NCBI GenBank assembly: GCA_000717735.1 | Contig: JOBE01000016.1 | Location: forward strand, 1 to 64,000 | Reading direction: 5' to 3' | Source: Streptomyces griseoluteus | GTDB lineage: Bacteria; Actinomycetota; Actinomycetes; Streptomycetales; Streptomycetaceae | Length of the DNA: 64,000 bases | Shown: positions 51,064-59,948 of the stretch, piece after piece | Layout: the number at the start of each line of letters is the position of its first letter | How positions within the stretch are numbered: position 1 is the stretch's first letter | The notes under the pieces: model-generated | What the model was told of the DNA's origin: nothing | What the model saw: only the letters and a program-made list of their open reading frames with translations | The model's database searches: none | Program-made: the position numbers and the translations under genes

Positions 51064-53577
51064 TCAGTCCTGGTGGCCGAGCTGGAGGTCGCGCTCGGTG
51101 CGGCCTCCGCCGGCCATCTGGAGGACCGTCGCGACGGGCGGGTAGCCGGCGGCGATGACCGTGTACTCGCCGGAGGACAGGTCCACGAACCGGAAGGTTC
51201 CGTCGGGCCCGGTGGTGAGGGTGTCGACGACGTTGCCCGCGGCGTCGAGCAGGGTGACCCGGGCGTCCTCGACGGGGCGCCCGCCGCCGGCCCGTACCGT
51301 GCCGCGGAGCACGGCGCCGCCGGCCAGTTCGATGTCCTGGCGGGTCTCGCGGGAGGACTGGACGCTCACGGGGAGCGCGGCGGGCCGGAAGGCGGGGGCG
51401 CTGGCGGCGAGCGTGTACTCGCCCGCGACCAGCTCGGTGATCACGTACCCGCCCTCGCGCCCGCTGCGGGTGGAGGCGACGACCTCCCCGCGTACGTCGG
51501 TGAGGGTGACGGCCGCGTCCCGTACGGGGGTCCCGTCGGCGGTGACGACGCTGCCCGCGAGCCGCCCGGCGCCGCCGAGGACGACGTCGAGCTCGACCGG
51601 CCGGTCGCCGACGGTGACGGAGACGGCCTGGGGCTGGTGTCCGCCGGCCGCCGCGATGAGGACGTACGCCCCGCCGCCGGGGACGCTCAGCGCGTACCGG
51701 CCGTCCTCGCCGCTGGCGCCGCGGCCCACCTGCCGGCCCTGGACGTCGATGAGGGTGAGGGCGGCGCGGGGGACCCGGCTGCCGTCGTGGTGCTGGACGG
51801 TGCCGCAGACGGGGAGCCCGGAGTGCGGCGCGGCGACGGAGGCGGGGGCCGGGGCGGGGGCGGCGTGCCGGGCGTGCGGGACGGCCTGGATGCCGGCGTA
51901 GTCGTCGGCGGTGGCCTCGGTGGTGGGGGTGTGGTGGGACACCAGCGGTTTCTCCTTGAGGAAGAAGGCGAGGACGAGGCCGAGCACGAGGACCGGCACG
52001 AGGTAGAGGAAGATGCGCGGCATCGCGTCCGCGTACGCCTGGATGTAGGCGTCGCGTACGGCGGGCGGCAGGGTGTGCACCGTCTGCGGGGTGATCGACT
52101 CGGCCGGCGGCAGGGTCGCCGTGCCGCCGGAGAGGACGCCGGCGAGCCGGTCGCCGAGGGCGTCGTCGAGCCGGGAGGCGAAGAGGGTGCCGAAGACGGC
52201 GGCGCCGACGCTGCCGCCGATCTGGCGGAAGTAGTTGTGGGCGCTGGTGGCGGTGCCGAGGTCGGCCGGGCGTACGGAGTTCTGCACGGCGAGGACGAGG
52301 ACCGGCATGACGAGTCCGATGCCGGTGCCGAGGACGGCCTGCCAGAGGCTGTGCTGGAGGCGCGGGGTGTCGACGTCCATCCGGGAGAGCAGCCACATGC
52401 CGAGGACGGAGACGGCCCCGCCGGCCACCGGGTGGATCTTGTAGTGCCCGGTGCGGCTGATGAGTTGCCCCGAGACGACGGAGGCGATGACGATGCCGCC
52501 CATCAGCGGCAGCATCAGGAGGCCGGACTCGGTGGCGGTGGCGCCCTCGACCATCTGCAGGAAGCTGGGGAGGTAGCTGGCGGCGCCGAAGAGGGCGATA
52601 CCGACGACGGCGCCGACGAGGGCGGTGACGGTGAAGACCGAGTCGCGGAACAGCCGGAGCGGGATGAGGGGTTCGGCCGCGAAGTGCTCGACGACGAGGA
52701 AGAGCAGGGTCGTTCCGGCGGCGCCGCAGGCGAGGGCGAGGACGACCCGGGAGTCCCAGGCGTATTCGGTGCCGCCCCAGCTGGTCAGCAGGACGATGCA
52801 GGTGGAGGCGGCGGCGAGGAGCAGCGCGCCGAGGACGTCGAAGCGCCGGCGGGCCGTGGGCTTGGGGAGCTTGAGGACGACGGCGACGACGGCGAGGGTG
52901 ACGAGCCCGAACGGCACGTTGAAGTAGAAGCACCAGCGCCAGGAGACGTGGTCGGTGAAGAAGCCGCCGAGCAGGGGTCCCGCGACGGAGGCGAGGCCGA
53001 AGGCGGCGCCGATCAGGCCCATGTACCGGCCGCGTTCCCGGGCGGGGACGATGTCGGCGATGATCGCCTGGACGCCGATCATGAGTCCGCCGGCGCCTGC
53101 GCCCTGGAGGGCGCGGAAGGCGATGAGCTCGTCCATGCTGCGGGACCAGCCGGCGAGGCCGGAGCCGATGACGAAGACGACGATGGCGAAGAGGAAGACG
53201 CTCTTGCGGCCGAGGAGGTCGCCGAGCTTGCCGTAGATCGGCAGGCCGATGGTGGAGGTCAGCAGATAGGCGGTGATCGCCCAGGACATCCGGTCGAGGC
53301 CCTGGAGCTCGCCGACGATCTTCGGCAGGGCGGTCGCCACGATCATCTGCTCGAGCGCGGCGAGGAGCAGCGCGAGCATGAGGCCGCAGAAGACGAGCCG
53401 GACGCGGCGGGGGTCGAGGGCGGCCGGTCCCTGCTCGGAGGGTGGTGCGGGGTCGGCGGGCGCGCCGCCCGGGGCGAGGGATTCCGTACCCATCGGTGCC
53501 CCGACGTCCACCGCGCCGGCAGTGCCCTCCGCATCAGCAGTGCCCTTGACGGATTTCGCCATCGTGATCGCACCCAC
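51064..53577 (-). CDS. DHA2-type MFS drug efflux protein with three carboxypeptidase-regulatory-like repeats
   Basis: 837 aa. Residues about 60-540 are a 14-helix DHA2 transporter ([44 protein letters not shown]). The remaining 240 residues, after a Pro/Ala linker, contain three beta-sandwich repeats of the carboxypeptidase-regulatory type ([63 protein letters not shown]). GTG 53577 with GGGGAG six bases upstream; ATG 53562 is an alternative. It stops four bases after the convergent gene at 51059. Confidence 0.9.
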   Translation of the reverse strand: MGAITMAKSVKGTADAEGTAGAVDVGAPMGTESLAPGGAPADPAPPSEQGPAALDPRRVRLVFCGLMLALLLAALEQMIVATALPKIVGELQGLDRMSWAITAYLLTSTIGLPIYGKLGDLLGRKSVFLFAIVVFVIGSGLAGWSRSMDELIAFRALQGAGAGGLMIGVQAIIADIVPARERGRYMGLIGAAFGLASVAGPLLGGFFTDHVSWRWCFYFNVPFGLVTLAVVAVVLKLPKPTARRRFDVLGALLLAAASTCIVLLTSWGGTEYAWDSRVVLALACGAAGTTLLFLVVEHFAAEPLIPLRLFRDSVFTVTALVGAVVGIALFGAASYLPSFLQMVEGATATESGLLMLPLMGGIVIASVVSGQLISRTGHYKIHPVAGGAVSVLGMWLLSRMDVDTPRLQHSLWQAVLGTGIGLVMPVLVLAVQNSVRPADLGTATSAHNYFRQIGGSVGAAVFGTLFASRLDDALGDRLAGVLSGGTATLPPAESITPQTVHTLPPAVRDAYIQAYADAMPRIFLYLVPVLVLGLVLAFFLKEKPLVSHHTPTTEATADDYAGIQAVPHARHAAPAPAPASVAAPHSGLPVCGTVQHHDGSRVPRAALTLIDVQGRQVGRGASGEDGRYALSVPGGGAYVLIAAAGGHQPQAVSVTVGDRPVELDVVLGGAGRLAGSVVTADGTPVRDAAVTLTDVRGEVVASTRSGREGGYVITELVAGEYTLAASAPAFRPAALPVSVQSSRETRQDIELAGGAVLRGTVRAGGGRPVEDARVTLLDAAGNVVDTLTTGPDGTFRFVDLSSGEYTVIAAGYPPVATVLQMAGGGRTERDLQLGHQD

Positions 53578-53738
53578 GTACTACTCCCCTCGTCACGGCG
53601 TCTGCGCCGCGCCATTCTTCGCATTGGGCGCGAAGGGGGAGCAAGTCGGGCGGTACGGGAGGGCAGTGGCGTCCCGGACGCCGAACGGCCGGGTACTACG
53701 GCGCACTTGGGTCGCTCATCAGCGCGTTTACGAGAGGG

Positions 53739-53767
53739 CCCGCGCCCCCGTCGCGCGCGGGCGCGGG
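53739..53767 (-). terminator. GC-rich hairpin after the SRPBCC gene
   Basis: Arms CCCGCGCCC (53739-53747) and GGGCGCGGG (53759-53767), 9 bp perfect, loop 11. It lies 48 bases past the stop of the SRPBCC gene on the minus strand and may end its transcript. Confidence 0.4.
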
Positions 53768-53814
53768 TAACGGGGACGCGGGCGATCCACTCGAATCGGT
53801 GAACGCTCCGGGCG

Positions 53815-54258
53815 TTACTTCTCGACCTCGTCCGCCAGCTTGGCGAGAAGGGCGTCGTAGATGCGGCCGAGGCCCTTGGGCGCGAAGGTCCGCTCGAAGA
53901 ACCCTCCGACGCCGCCGGCGCCGTCCCAGACGGAGGTGACGACGGCGCGGGACTTGCCCTCGCCGGCCGGGGTCACGGTCCAGGTGGTGACCATGGAGGA
54001 GTTGCGGTCCTTCTCGACGAGCTGCCCGTCGGTGGGCTCGGTGACCTCCAGGAGGCAGTCGCGGACGCGCTTGCTGGTGGCCTGGAGCTTCCAGTGGACG
54101 AGGGTGCCCTCGCCGTCGCCGCCCTCACGCACCTCGTACTCGCTGAAGTGCTCGGGGAGCACCTTCGCGCGCGTGCCGCTGTAGTCGGCCAGCGCGTCGA
54201 ACACCGTCTCCGCGTCCGCGGCGATGATTCGTTCCGTCGTGGCCTCGACCTGCGCCAT
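53815..54258 (-). CDS. SRPBCC family (Polyketide cyclase/START-like) protein
   Basis: 147 aa. The helix-grip fold of ligand-binding SRPBCC proteins: TTERIIAADAETVFDALADYS, then VHWKLQATSKRVRDCLLEVTEP and the C-terminal helix FFERTFAPKGLGRIYDALL. It may bind a lipid or act as a cyclase/aromatase; no polyketide genes are near. It is divergent from the radical SAM gene, with the second inverted-repeat element in between. Confidence 0.85.
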   Translation of the reverse strand: MAQVEATTERIIAADAETVFDALADYSGTRAKVLPEHFSEYEVREGGDGEGTLVHWKLQATSKRVRDCLLEVTEPTDGQLVEKDRNSSMVTTWTVTPAGEGKSRAVVTSVWDGAGGVGGFFERTFAPKGLGRIYDALLAKLADEVEK

Positions 54259-54297
54259 TGACTTCCTCCAGCTCGTGGTTCCTCGGGGGTGTGCGGC

Positions 54298-54359
54298 CTA
54301 GGGCCTGTCTTTTGGATCGGCCGGGCTCGCGGGGCCTGATCCAAAAAGACAGGCCCTAG
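54298..54359. mobile_element. 62-bp miniature inverted-repeat element, relative of the 18011 element
   Basis: Flanking CTAG on both sides (54298-54301 and 54356-54359), with ends starting GGCCTGTCTTTTGGATC and, reversed, GGCCTGTCTTTTTGGATC. The termini match those of the 204-bp element, but the interior is nearly gone. It sits between divergent genes, upstream of both, so it is not a terminator for either. Confidence 0.7.
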
Positions 54360-54408
54360 CGAACCACGTGGGCTCCGGGGCGCGAAATCCGGGTTGCAAC
54401 GATCAAGG

Positions 54409-54426
54409 GAACAGTTGTTCTATTCT
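54409..54426 (+). promoter_or_regulatory. SOS box (LexA-type) GAAC-N4-GTTC with adjoining -10
   Basis: GAACAGTTGTTC at 54409-54420 fits the actinobacterial LexA box GAAC-N4-GTTC and is nearly a perfect palindrome. It is followed directly by TATTCT (54421-54426), an excellent -10, so bound LexA would cover the promoter. It is 40-45 bases upstream of the radical SAM gene. Confidence 0.75.
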
Positions 54427-54465
54427 TGTCGAACGGTCGATGCAGAGCCACCGAGGAGACGTCCA

Positions 54466-55497
54466 ATGCGCTGGGACAATCTGGGCGACACCCCTGCCGC
54501 TCCCGCCGGCATCGCGCTGTTCGGCACGGACGCGGTCACCACCCGCACCTTCGACACCCCCGAGTTCCGGGGCATCACCTTCCACGAGGTACGGGCCCGC
54601 TCGATCCTCAACCGGGTGCCCGGCGCCTCCCGGATGCCGTTCGAATGGACGGTCAACCCGTACCGGGGCTGCACGCACGCGTGCGTGTACTGCTTCGCCC
54701 GCAAGACCCACAGTTATCTCGACCTCGACACCGGGCTCGGCTTCGACTCCCAGATCGTCGTCAAGATCAACGCCCCGGAGGTGCTGACCCGCCAGCTCGC
54801 CTCCGCCCGCTGGCAGGGCGCGCACATCGCCATGGGCACCAACGTGGACTGCTACCAGCGGGCCGAGGGCCGGTACCGCCTGATGCCGGGCATCCTCACG
54901 GCCCTGCGGGACCGCGCGAACCCCTTCTCGATCCTCACCAAGGGCACGCTGATCCTTCGCGACCTGGAGCTCCTCGTCCAGGCGGCCCGGGTCACCGAGG
55001 TCGGCATCTCCGTCTCGGTCGGCTTCACCGGCCAGGAGCTGTGGCGCACGATCGAACCCGGCACCCCCTCCCCGCAGCGCCGCCTCGACGTGGTCCGCAC
55101 GCTCGGCGAGCACGGCATCGACTGCGGGGTCCTGATGGCCCCCGTGGTGCCCTTCCTCGGCGACCGGCCCGAGCAGCTGCGCGACACGGTCCGTGCGATA
55201 GCCGAGGCCGGGGCGAGCTCGGTCACCCCGCTCGTACTGCATCTGCGGCCGGGCGCCCGCGAGTGGTTCACGCAGTGGCTGCGGCGCCACCATCCCGACC
55301 TGGTGCGGCGGTACGAGCGGATGTACGCGGACGGGGCCTACGCGCCGACCTGGTACCAGCGCCGGATCACCCGTCAGGTGCACGAGTTCGCGACCGAGTT
55401 CGGCATCGGGCCCTCGCACCGGGGAGCCTCGCGCCGCGTACCCGTACCGGAGGAACCGGAGACGGCGGCTGCTCCGGAGCAGCTCACCCTCCTCTGA
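54466..55497 (+). CDS. Radical SAM protein, Rv2578c family
   Basis: 343 aa. The cluster-binding motif is C69-T-H-A-C73-V-Y-C76 with following FARK; downstream are GTNVDCYQ, SILTKGTLILRDLELL and LMAPVVPFLGD, all typical of the Rv2578c/spore photoproduct lyase-like group. ATG 54466 has GAGGAG seven bases upstream. It is preceded by a LexA-type SOS box and a -10, so it is likely a DNA-damage gene; the family function is not settled. The C-terminus is Pro/Glu/Ala-rich and short. Confidence 0.92.
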   Translation: MRWDNLGDTPAAPAGIALFGTDAVTTRTFDTPEFRGITFHEVRARSILNRVPGASRMPFEWTVNPYRGCTHACVYCFARKTHSYLDLDTGLGFDSQIVVKINAPEVLTRQLASARWQGAHIAMGTNVDCYQRAEGRYRLMPGILTALRDRANPFSILTKGTLILRDLELLVQAARVTEVGISVSVGFTGQELWRTIEPGTPSPQRRLDVVRTLGEHGIDCGVLMAPVVPFLGDRPEQLRDTVRAIAEAGASSVTPLVLHLRPGAREWFTQWLRRHHPDLVRRYERMYADGAYAPTWYQRRITRQVHEFATEFGIGPSHRGASRRVPVPEEPETAAAPEQLTLL

Positions 55498-55639
55498 TCA
55501 CGACCCGTCACCACCCGCAGCCCCTCCCCTCGTCCGATCATCGGACCGATCACCTGACACGCCGTCGGATCCCCCTCCGTTCGGGTCAACTCTCGGCGAA
55601 ACAGGTCCCCCGACGGCCCGTTCGGGACACAAACGCCCT

Positions 55640-57319
55640 ATGACCCCACGCGCAGGAATGCTGATCGCCGCAGGAGCGCTGGTCGCCGGGACGGTCACCG
55701 TCCTGCCCGCCGCCCCCGCGGGCGCCGGTGAACCGGCCCCCCGACCGCTCCCCCCGCTCGCCTGGACCGGCTGCGCCATCAAGGCGTACCCGAAGCTCCA
55801 GTGCGCCACCCTCAAGGTGCCCCTCAACCACGACGACCCGGCCGGCCGGACCGTCACCCTCGCCCTGAGCCGGGTCCCGCACACCGCGAAGACCTTCCAG
55901 GGACCGCTGCTCGTGAACCCGGGCGGGCCCGGCGGCAGCGGGCGGACCATGGCCGGGTACGTGGCGGCCTCGCTGCCCCCGGAGGTGGCCGCCCAGTACG
56001 ACGTCATCGGCTTCGACCCGCGCGGGGTCGGCAAGAGCGAGCCCGCCCTCGACTGCAAGCCCGGCCACTTCGCGCCGGTCCGCCCGGACTCTGTGCCGCG
56101 CGGCGCCGAGGGCGAGCGGGCCGCGGTCCAGCGGGCGCAGGACTTCGCCGACGCCTGCGGCAAGAAGTACGCGGACGTGCTGCCGTACATCGACACCGTG
56201 AGCTCCGCGCGCGACCTGGACGTCATCCGCCGCGCGCTCGGCGCCCCGAAGATCAACTACCTCGGCTACTCGTACGGGACCTACCTGGGCGCCGTCTACG
56301 CACGGCTCCACCCGGACCGGGTGCGGCGCATGGCGCTCGACTCCGTCGTCAACCCGCACGGCGTCTGGTACGAGGACAACATCGCGCAGGACTACGCCTT
56401 CGACACCCGCCACAAGGACTTCATGGCCTGGGTGGCCCGCCAGGACGCCGTGTACAAGCTGGGCACCGACCCGGCGGCGGTCGAAGCCGCCTGGTACCGG
56501 ATGCGCGACGCGCTGCGCGCGGCCCCGGCCGGCGGGAAGGTCGGCCCGGGCGAGCTGGAGGACACCTTCCTGCCCGGCGGGTACTACAACGGCTACTGGC
56601 CCCGCCTCGCGACCGCCTTCTCCGCGTACGTCAACGACTCCGACGCGGTGCCGCTGACGGAGGCGTACGAGCGGTACGGCGAGGCCGACGCCGCGGCCGA
56701 CAACGGCTACTCGGTCTACACGAGCGTGCAGTGCCGGGACGCGGGCTGGCCCCGGGACTGGAACGTCTGGCGCAAGGACAGCTGGGACGTGCACGCCAAG
56801 GCGCCCTTCTCCACCTGGAACAACGCCTGGTACAACGCACCGTGCGCGTTCTGGCCGGTGGACTCGCTGACCCCGCCGGACGTCAGCAACGACCAGGTGC
56901 CGCCGGTCCTGATCCTCCAGGCGACGGACGACGCGGCGACGCCGTACGAGGGCGGGGTCGCCCTGCACCGGCTGATGCGCGGCTCCAGCCTGGTCGTCGA
57001 GGAGGGCGGCGGGAACCACGGGGTGACGCTCGGCGGGAACGACTGCCTCGACGAGCACCTGGCCACCTATCTGGCGACGGGCAAGGTCCCGCGCGCCGAG
57101 GGCGACGCCGAGGTGGACGCGGTCTGTGCCGCGCTCCCGGAGCCCGAGCCGGAGCCGCTCGCGCCGCCGGCCGGCAAGCAGACCAAGGGGAAGACGGCCG
57201 CGCGGTCCCTCCCGCCGCGGGCGCAGACCGTCGGAGCAGCACAGCCGAAGGCCACCGGAACCGTCCGGTCCGAGTCGGTCGGCGGCATCCTGCACGGGCT
57301 CCTCGGCCACGTGCGCTGA
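55640..57319 (+). CDS. Secreted alpha/beta hydrolase, tripeptidyl aminopeptidase (Tap/SlpD-like)
   Basis: 559 aa. Signal peptide 1-30; catalytic Ser211 in LGYSYGTYLG, Asp in ILQATDDAATPYEGG and His in GGGNHGVTLGG. N-terminal marker GPLLVNPGGPGGSG is typical. The TAP_C domain covers about 420-520. These enzymes release tripeptides from protein N-termini outside the cell. The last 50 residues are Pro/Lys-rich. ATG 55640 is used. A long hairpin terminator follows. Confidence 0.92.
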   Translation: MTPRAGMLIAAGALVAGTVTVLPAAPAGAGEPAPRPLPPLAWTGCAIKAYPKLQCATLKVPLNHDDPAGRTVTLALSRVPHTAKTFQGPLLVNPGGPGGSGRTMAGYVAASLPPEVAAQYDVIGFDPRGVGKSEPALDCKPGHFAPVRPDSVPRGAEGERAAVQRAQDFADACGKKYADVLPYIDTVSSARDLDVIRRALGAPKINYLGYSYGTYLGAVYARLHPDRVRRMALDSVVNPHGVWYEDNIAQDYAFDTRHKDFMAWVARQDAVYKLGTDPAAVEAAWYRMRDALRAAPAGGKVGPGELEDTFLPGGYYNGYWPRLATAFSAYVNDSDAVPLTEAYERYGEADAAADNGYSVYTSVQCRDAGWPRDWNVWRKDSWDVHAKAPFSTWNNAWYNAPCAFWPVDSLTPPDVSNDQVPPVLILQATDDAATPYEGGVALHRLMRGSSLVVEEGGGNHGVTLGGNDCLDEHLATYLATGKVPRAEGDAEVDAVCAALPEPEPEPLAPPAGKQTKGKTAARSLPPRAQTVGAAQPKATGTVRSESVGGILHGLLGHVR

Positions 57320-57331
57320 CAGCGCCGTAGC

Positions 57332-57377
57332 CCACTGACAGTGCCCGCGCCCCTGGGGACGCGGGCACTGTCAGTGG
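57332..57377 (+). terminator. 18-bp perfect hairpin after the aminopeptidase gene
   Basis: Arms CCACTGACAGTGCCCGCG (57332-57349) and CGCGGGCACTGTCAGTGG (57360-57377), loop of ten bases that itself has CCCC/GGGG. It starts 13 bases after the stop and lies before the RidA gene, a very strong intrinsic terminator without T-run. Confidence 0.85.
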
Positions 57378-57397
57378 CGTGCGCGAGGATGTCCGAC

Positions 57398-57808
57398 ATG
57401 ACGAGCCACCTCACCCACCTCCCCGCACCCGACGGCATCGCCGCCAGCCCCCAGTACAGCCACGTCGTGTGGGGGACGGGCCGCTTCGTCGCGATATCCG
57501 GCCAGTGCGCGTTCGACGCCTCCGGCGCGGTGGTCGGGGAGGGCGACCCGGTGGCGCAGGCCCGGCAGGTCTTCGCGAACCTGGCCCGCTGCCTCGACGC
57601 GGCGGGCGCCGGGTTCGAGGACGTGGTCAAGCTGACCTACTTCGTCACGGACGTGGCCCATCTCCCCGCGGTACGGGACGCGCGGGACGCGCACTTCGCG
57701 GGGGCGCCGCTGCCGGCGAGCTCGGCGGTGCAGGTGTCGGCGCTGGTCCGCCCGGAACTCCTCATCGAGATCGAGGCCTTCGCCCTGGTCCCGGACGACG
57801 CCTCCTGA
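57398..57808 (+). CDS. RidA (YjgF/UK114) family protein
   Basis: 136 aa. RidA fold with FVAISGQCAFDASG, RCLDAAGAGFEDVVKLTYFVTDV and PASSAVQVSALVRPELLIEIEAFALV; the late Arg (LVRPELLIEIEA) matches the RidA active-site arginine. RidA deaminates reactive enamines. ATG 57398 with AGGA eight bases upstream. Monocistronic after the hairpin terminator. Confidence 0.92.
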   Translation: MTSHLTHLPAPDGIAASPQYSHVVWGTGRFVAISGQCAFDASGAVVGEGDPVAQARQVFANLARCLDAAGAGFEDVVKLTYFVTDVAHLPAVRDARDAHFAGAPLPASSAVQVSALVRPELLIEIEAFALVPDDAS

Positions 57809-57821
57809 ACGGACCGGGCGG

Positions 57822-59019
57822 TCAGTAGGTGATCTTGACGCCGCGGGCGGTGTGCTGGTCCGTCCTGCCTCCCGTGGCGCCGCTGAATCCGACCAGCACG
57901 TTCTTCGGCAGGGTGACCACGGCGTCCATGGCCTGCTTGCCGTCGACGGCGACGAGCAGGTGCCCGGCGGTCGTCACCCTCACGTCGATGACATGCGTAC
58001 CGGTGTGGTCGCCCGTGGCCGCCGGGGTGTACGTCACCTGGACGGTGACCGACTGCCGGGGTTCGACGACGGTGCCGTCGGCGGGCAGGCCGGTGGCGCT
58101 GAAGGGGGCACCCGGCGCACTGGCGGCCGCGATCGTCTCGGCCTCGGTCCCGGTGTTGGTGAAGGTCACGCCCAGGGTCCTGGACGTGCCCAATCGCGAC
58201 CGTGCCGAAGGCGAGCCCGGGCGGGGTGGGCGTGAGTCCGGGTCGGGTGCCGTAGCCGCTGAGGCCGAAGCCGAGCGCGCCGGCGTCGGTGGTGAAGGTC
58301 AGCACCGAGTGGACCGCCCCGGGTGTGGTCGGCGAGAACGACACCGGCACGGAGTAGCTGTCCCCCGGACGCATGGTCCGCGGCGGTCCGGTGGGCGCGG
58401 CGGCGAAGGCGCTGCCCGACGGCGTGCTCACCGCCGAGATCGTCAGGTCCTGAGTGGCCGTCACCGTCGCCGTGGCATGGCCGGTTCCGCCCACGGGCAC
58501 CTTGCCGAAGTCCACCGCGCTGCCGGTGAGCGCCGTGGTGGAGGGGCGTCCGAAGGCGAGGACGTGACCGTCCCGGGTGCCGACGTAGACGCGTCCGCCG
58601 TCGGTGGCCGGGGTCGCGAACTGCGACGCGATGCCGATCGGGGCGGAGAAGCGCAGGTTCAGGGTGCCCTTCACCGGTACGGCGTCGTACGCCCGGAGCT
58701 GGCCGTTCGCGCCGTTGGCGCCATCCGAGCAGATCGCCCGGACGAGGGCGGAGCCGGGTGTGGTGCCGGTGGAGGTCACGACGGGCGAGCCCGAGGTGTA
58801 GCCGAAGGTCCCGGTACTGGTGCCGGTGTTGGTCAGGAACGGCTTGCCCGTCCCGGTGACGCCGTACGCGAAGGCCCGCAGGGGGCCTCGGCTGCCGATC
58901 GTGTACACATGGCCGCCTTCCCCGCCGTACGCCGCCGGGTGCCCCCAGACGCCCTCGTACGGTCCGAGGGTGCCGAGCACCGCGTCCGTACCGCCGGGCG
59001 GACGCCCGGTGTTGTTCAC
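57822..59019 (-). pseudogene. 5'-truncated, frameshifted secreted beta-propeller / choice-of-anchor D protein
   Basis: Only the C-terminal third of a larger secreted protein remains: a propeller blade (PPGGTDAVLGTLGPYEGVW, RVYVGTRDGHVLAFG), then three Ig-like choice-of-anchor D repeats. The frame breaks near 58189-58191, where CCC (plus strand) would need to be CC; the protein goes GTVAIG then, in another frame, TSRTLGVTFTNTG. It begins with GTG 59019 that shares GTGA with the stop of the HEAT gene, so no normal promoter, signal peptide or N-terminus exists. Confidence 0.75.
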
Positions 59020-59639
59020 CCCGATGGGCGGGCGGCCGGGGCGCCGGGTGCGAGGCGGCCCAGCGCCGCCGCGGCCGCGGAGCCGAGGCGGGGGTGGGGA
59101 AGGGCGGCTTCGAGGGCGGGCCGGGCGCGGGTGTCGCCGAGCGTGCCGAGGCCCTCGACGCAGGCGAGGCCGACCCGCCAGTGGGGGTCGTCGGCGAGGA
59201 GACGCCGTTCGAGGACGGTGATCAGGGCCGCGACGGACTCGGGGGCGCGCAGCTCGGCGAGCAGCCGGACCGGCAGCAGGGCGTAGGCGATCCGGAGTTC
59301 GTTGGTGGCGAGGGCGGCGGCGGCGCGGGCGGTGCGCGGGTCGCCGAGCCGGGTCAGCGCGTGGGCGGCGGTGACGCCGCGCTCGGGGTCGCGGTGGTTG
59401 AGGAGGAGCACGAGCGCCTCGAAGGCGCGCGGGTCGCCCGCGAGCCCGAGCTTGAAGGCGGCGATCTCGCGCGCCCAGAGCGGCTGCCCCGGTGCGGTGA
59501 GGGCCTGGTGGAGTTCCTCCGGGTCACTGGTTCCGGCGAGTTCTCCGAATGCCGCGGGGACTTCTCCGGTGCCATTCCCGATCTCGTCCCGCAATCGATC
59601 GATCATCGAGCAGAATTCGGGATCCTCGGCGATTTCCAT
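59016..59639 (-). CDS. HEAT-repeat protein
   Basis: 207 aa. A short acidic start, then about five helical HEAT repeats of the PBS lyase type (PLWAREIAAFKLGLAGDPRAFEAL, RGVTAAHALTRLGDPRTARAAA, WRVGLACVEGLGTLGDTRARPAL). These act as protein-binding scaffolds. ATG 59639 is preferred over 59669. Its C-terminus runs into the truncated pseudogene. It is divergent from the 3-hydroxyacyl-CoA dehydrogenase gene. Confidence 0.82.
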   Translation of the reverse strand: MEIAEDPEFCSMIDRLRDEIGNGTGEVPAAFGELAGTSDPEELHQALTAPGQPLWAREIAAFKLGLAGDPRAFEALVLLLNHRDPERGVTAAHALTRLGDPRTARAAAALATNELRIAYALLPVRLLAELRAPESVAALITVLERRLLADDPHWRVGLACVEGLGTLGDTRARPALEAALPHPRLGSAAAAALGRLAPGAPAARPSG

Positions 59640-59948
59640 GAATCCGAGCCTATCCGCGATCCAGATCACACTTTCTCAACTTCCGAGGACTGGCGCGCTC
59701 GTTACCGGCCGGTTAGTCTCAGGTGAGCGGGCCACCCCCCGCCCTCCTCACAACAGCCTGGTGACGCAGCTGTTGTGATTGTTTCGTCGGTTCGGCAGTT
59801 CAGATGTGGCTCCGGGACAGAGTCCATCGCCCCCTTTTCCAGGGCATCGCCCCTTCTTGCAGGGCATCACCCTCGTTCTTTCCCGCGACCTTTCTCCCTC
59901 GCGCGCGCACTGCCCTCAGTCGTCACTCTTCCTCTCAGGAGTCCCCTG
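59640..59948. other. 309-bp regulatory region with long leader for the dehydrogenase gene
   Basis: Divergent region of the HEAT gene and the 3-hydroxyacyl-CoA dehydrogenase gene. A weak -10 TAGTCT at about 59715-59720 would give an approximately 220-base leader. The leader has the inverted repeat at 59748 and a pyrimidine-rich segment with a short direct repeat CAGGGCATC (two copies near 59840-59870). No gene was seen. Confidence 0.5.
59748..59778. promoter_or_regulatory. Inverted repeat TCACAACAGC-N11-GCTGTTGTGA
   Basis: Perfect 10-bp arms at 59748-59757 and 59769-59778 with loop CTGGTGACGCA. It lies about 170 bases before the dehydrogenase start and could be an operator or an RNA stem in the leader. 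The neighbouring TetR gene (61846) is a possible binder. Confidence 0.6.

Noticed and set aside
51073..53802. 909-aa plus-strand frame opposite the MFS gene
   Set aside because: Antisense shadow rich in Gly, Asp and Glu; MFS motifs are on the other strand.
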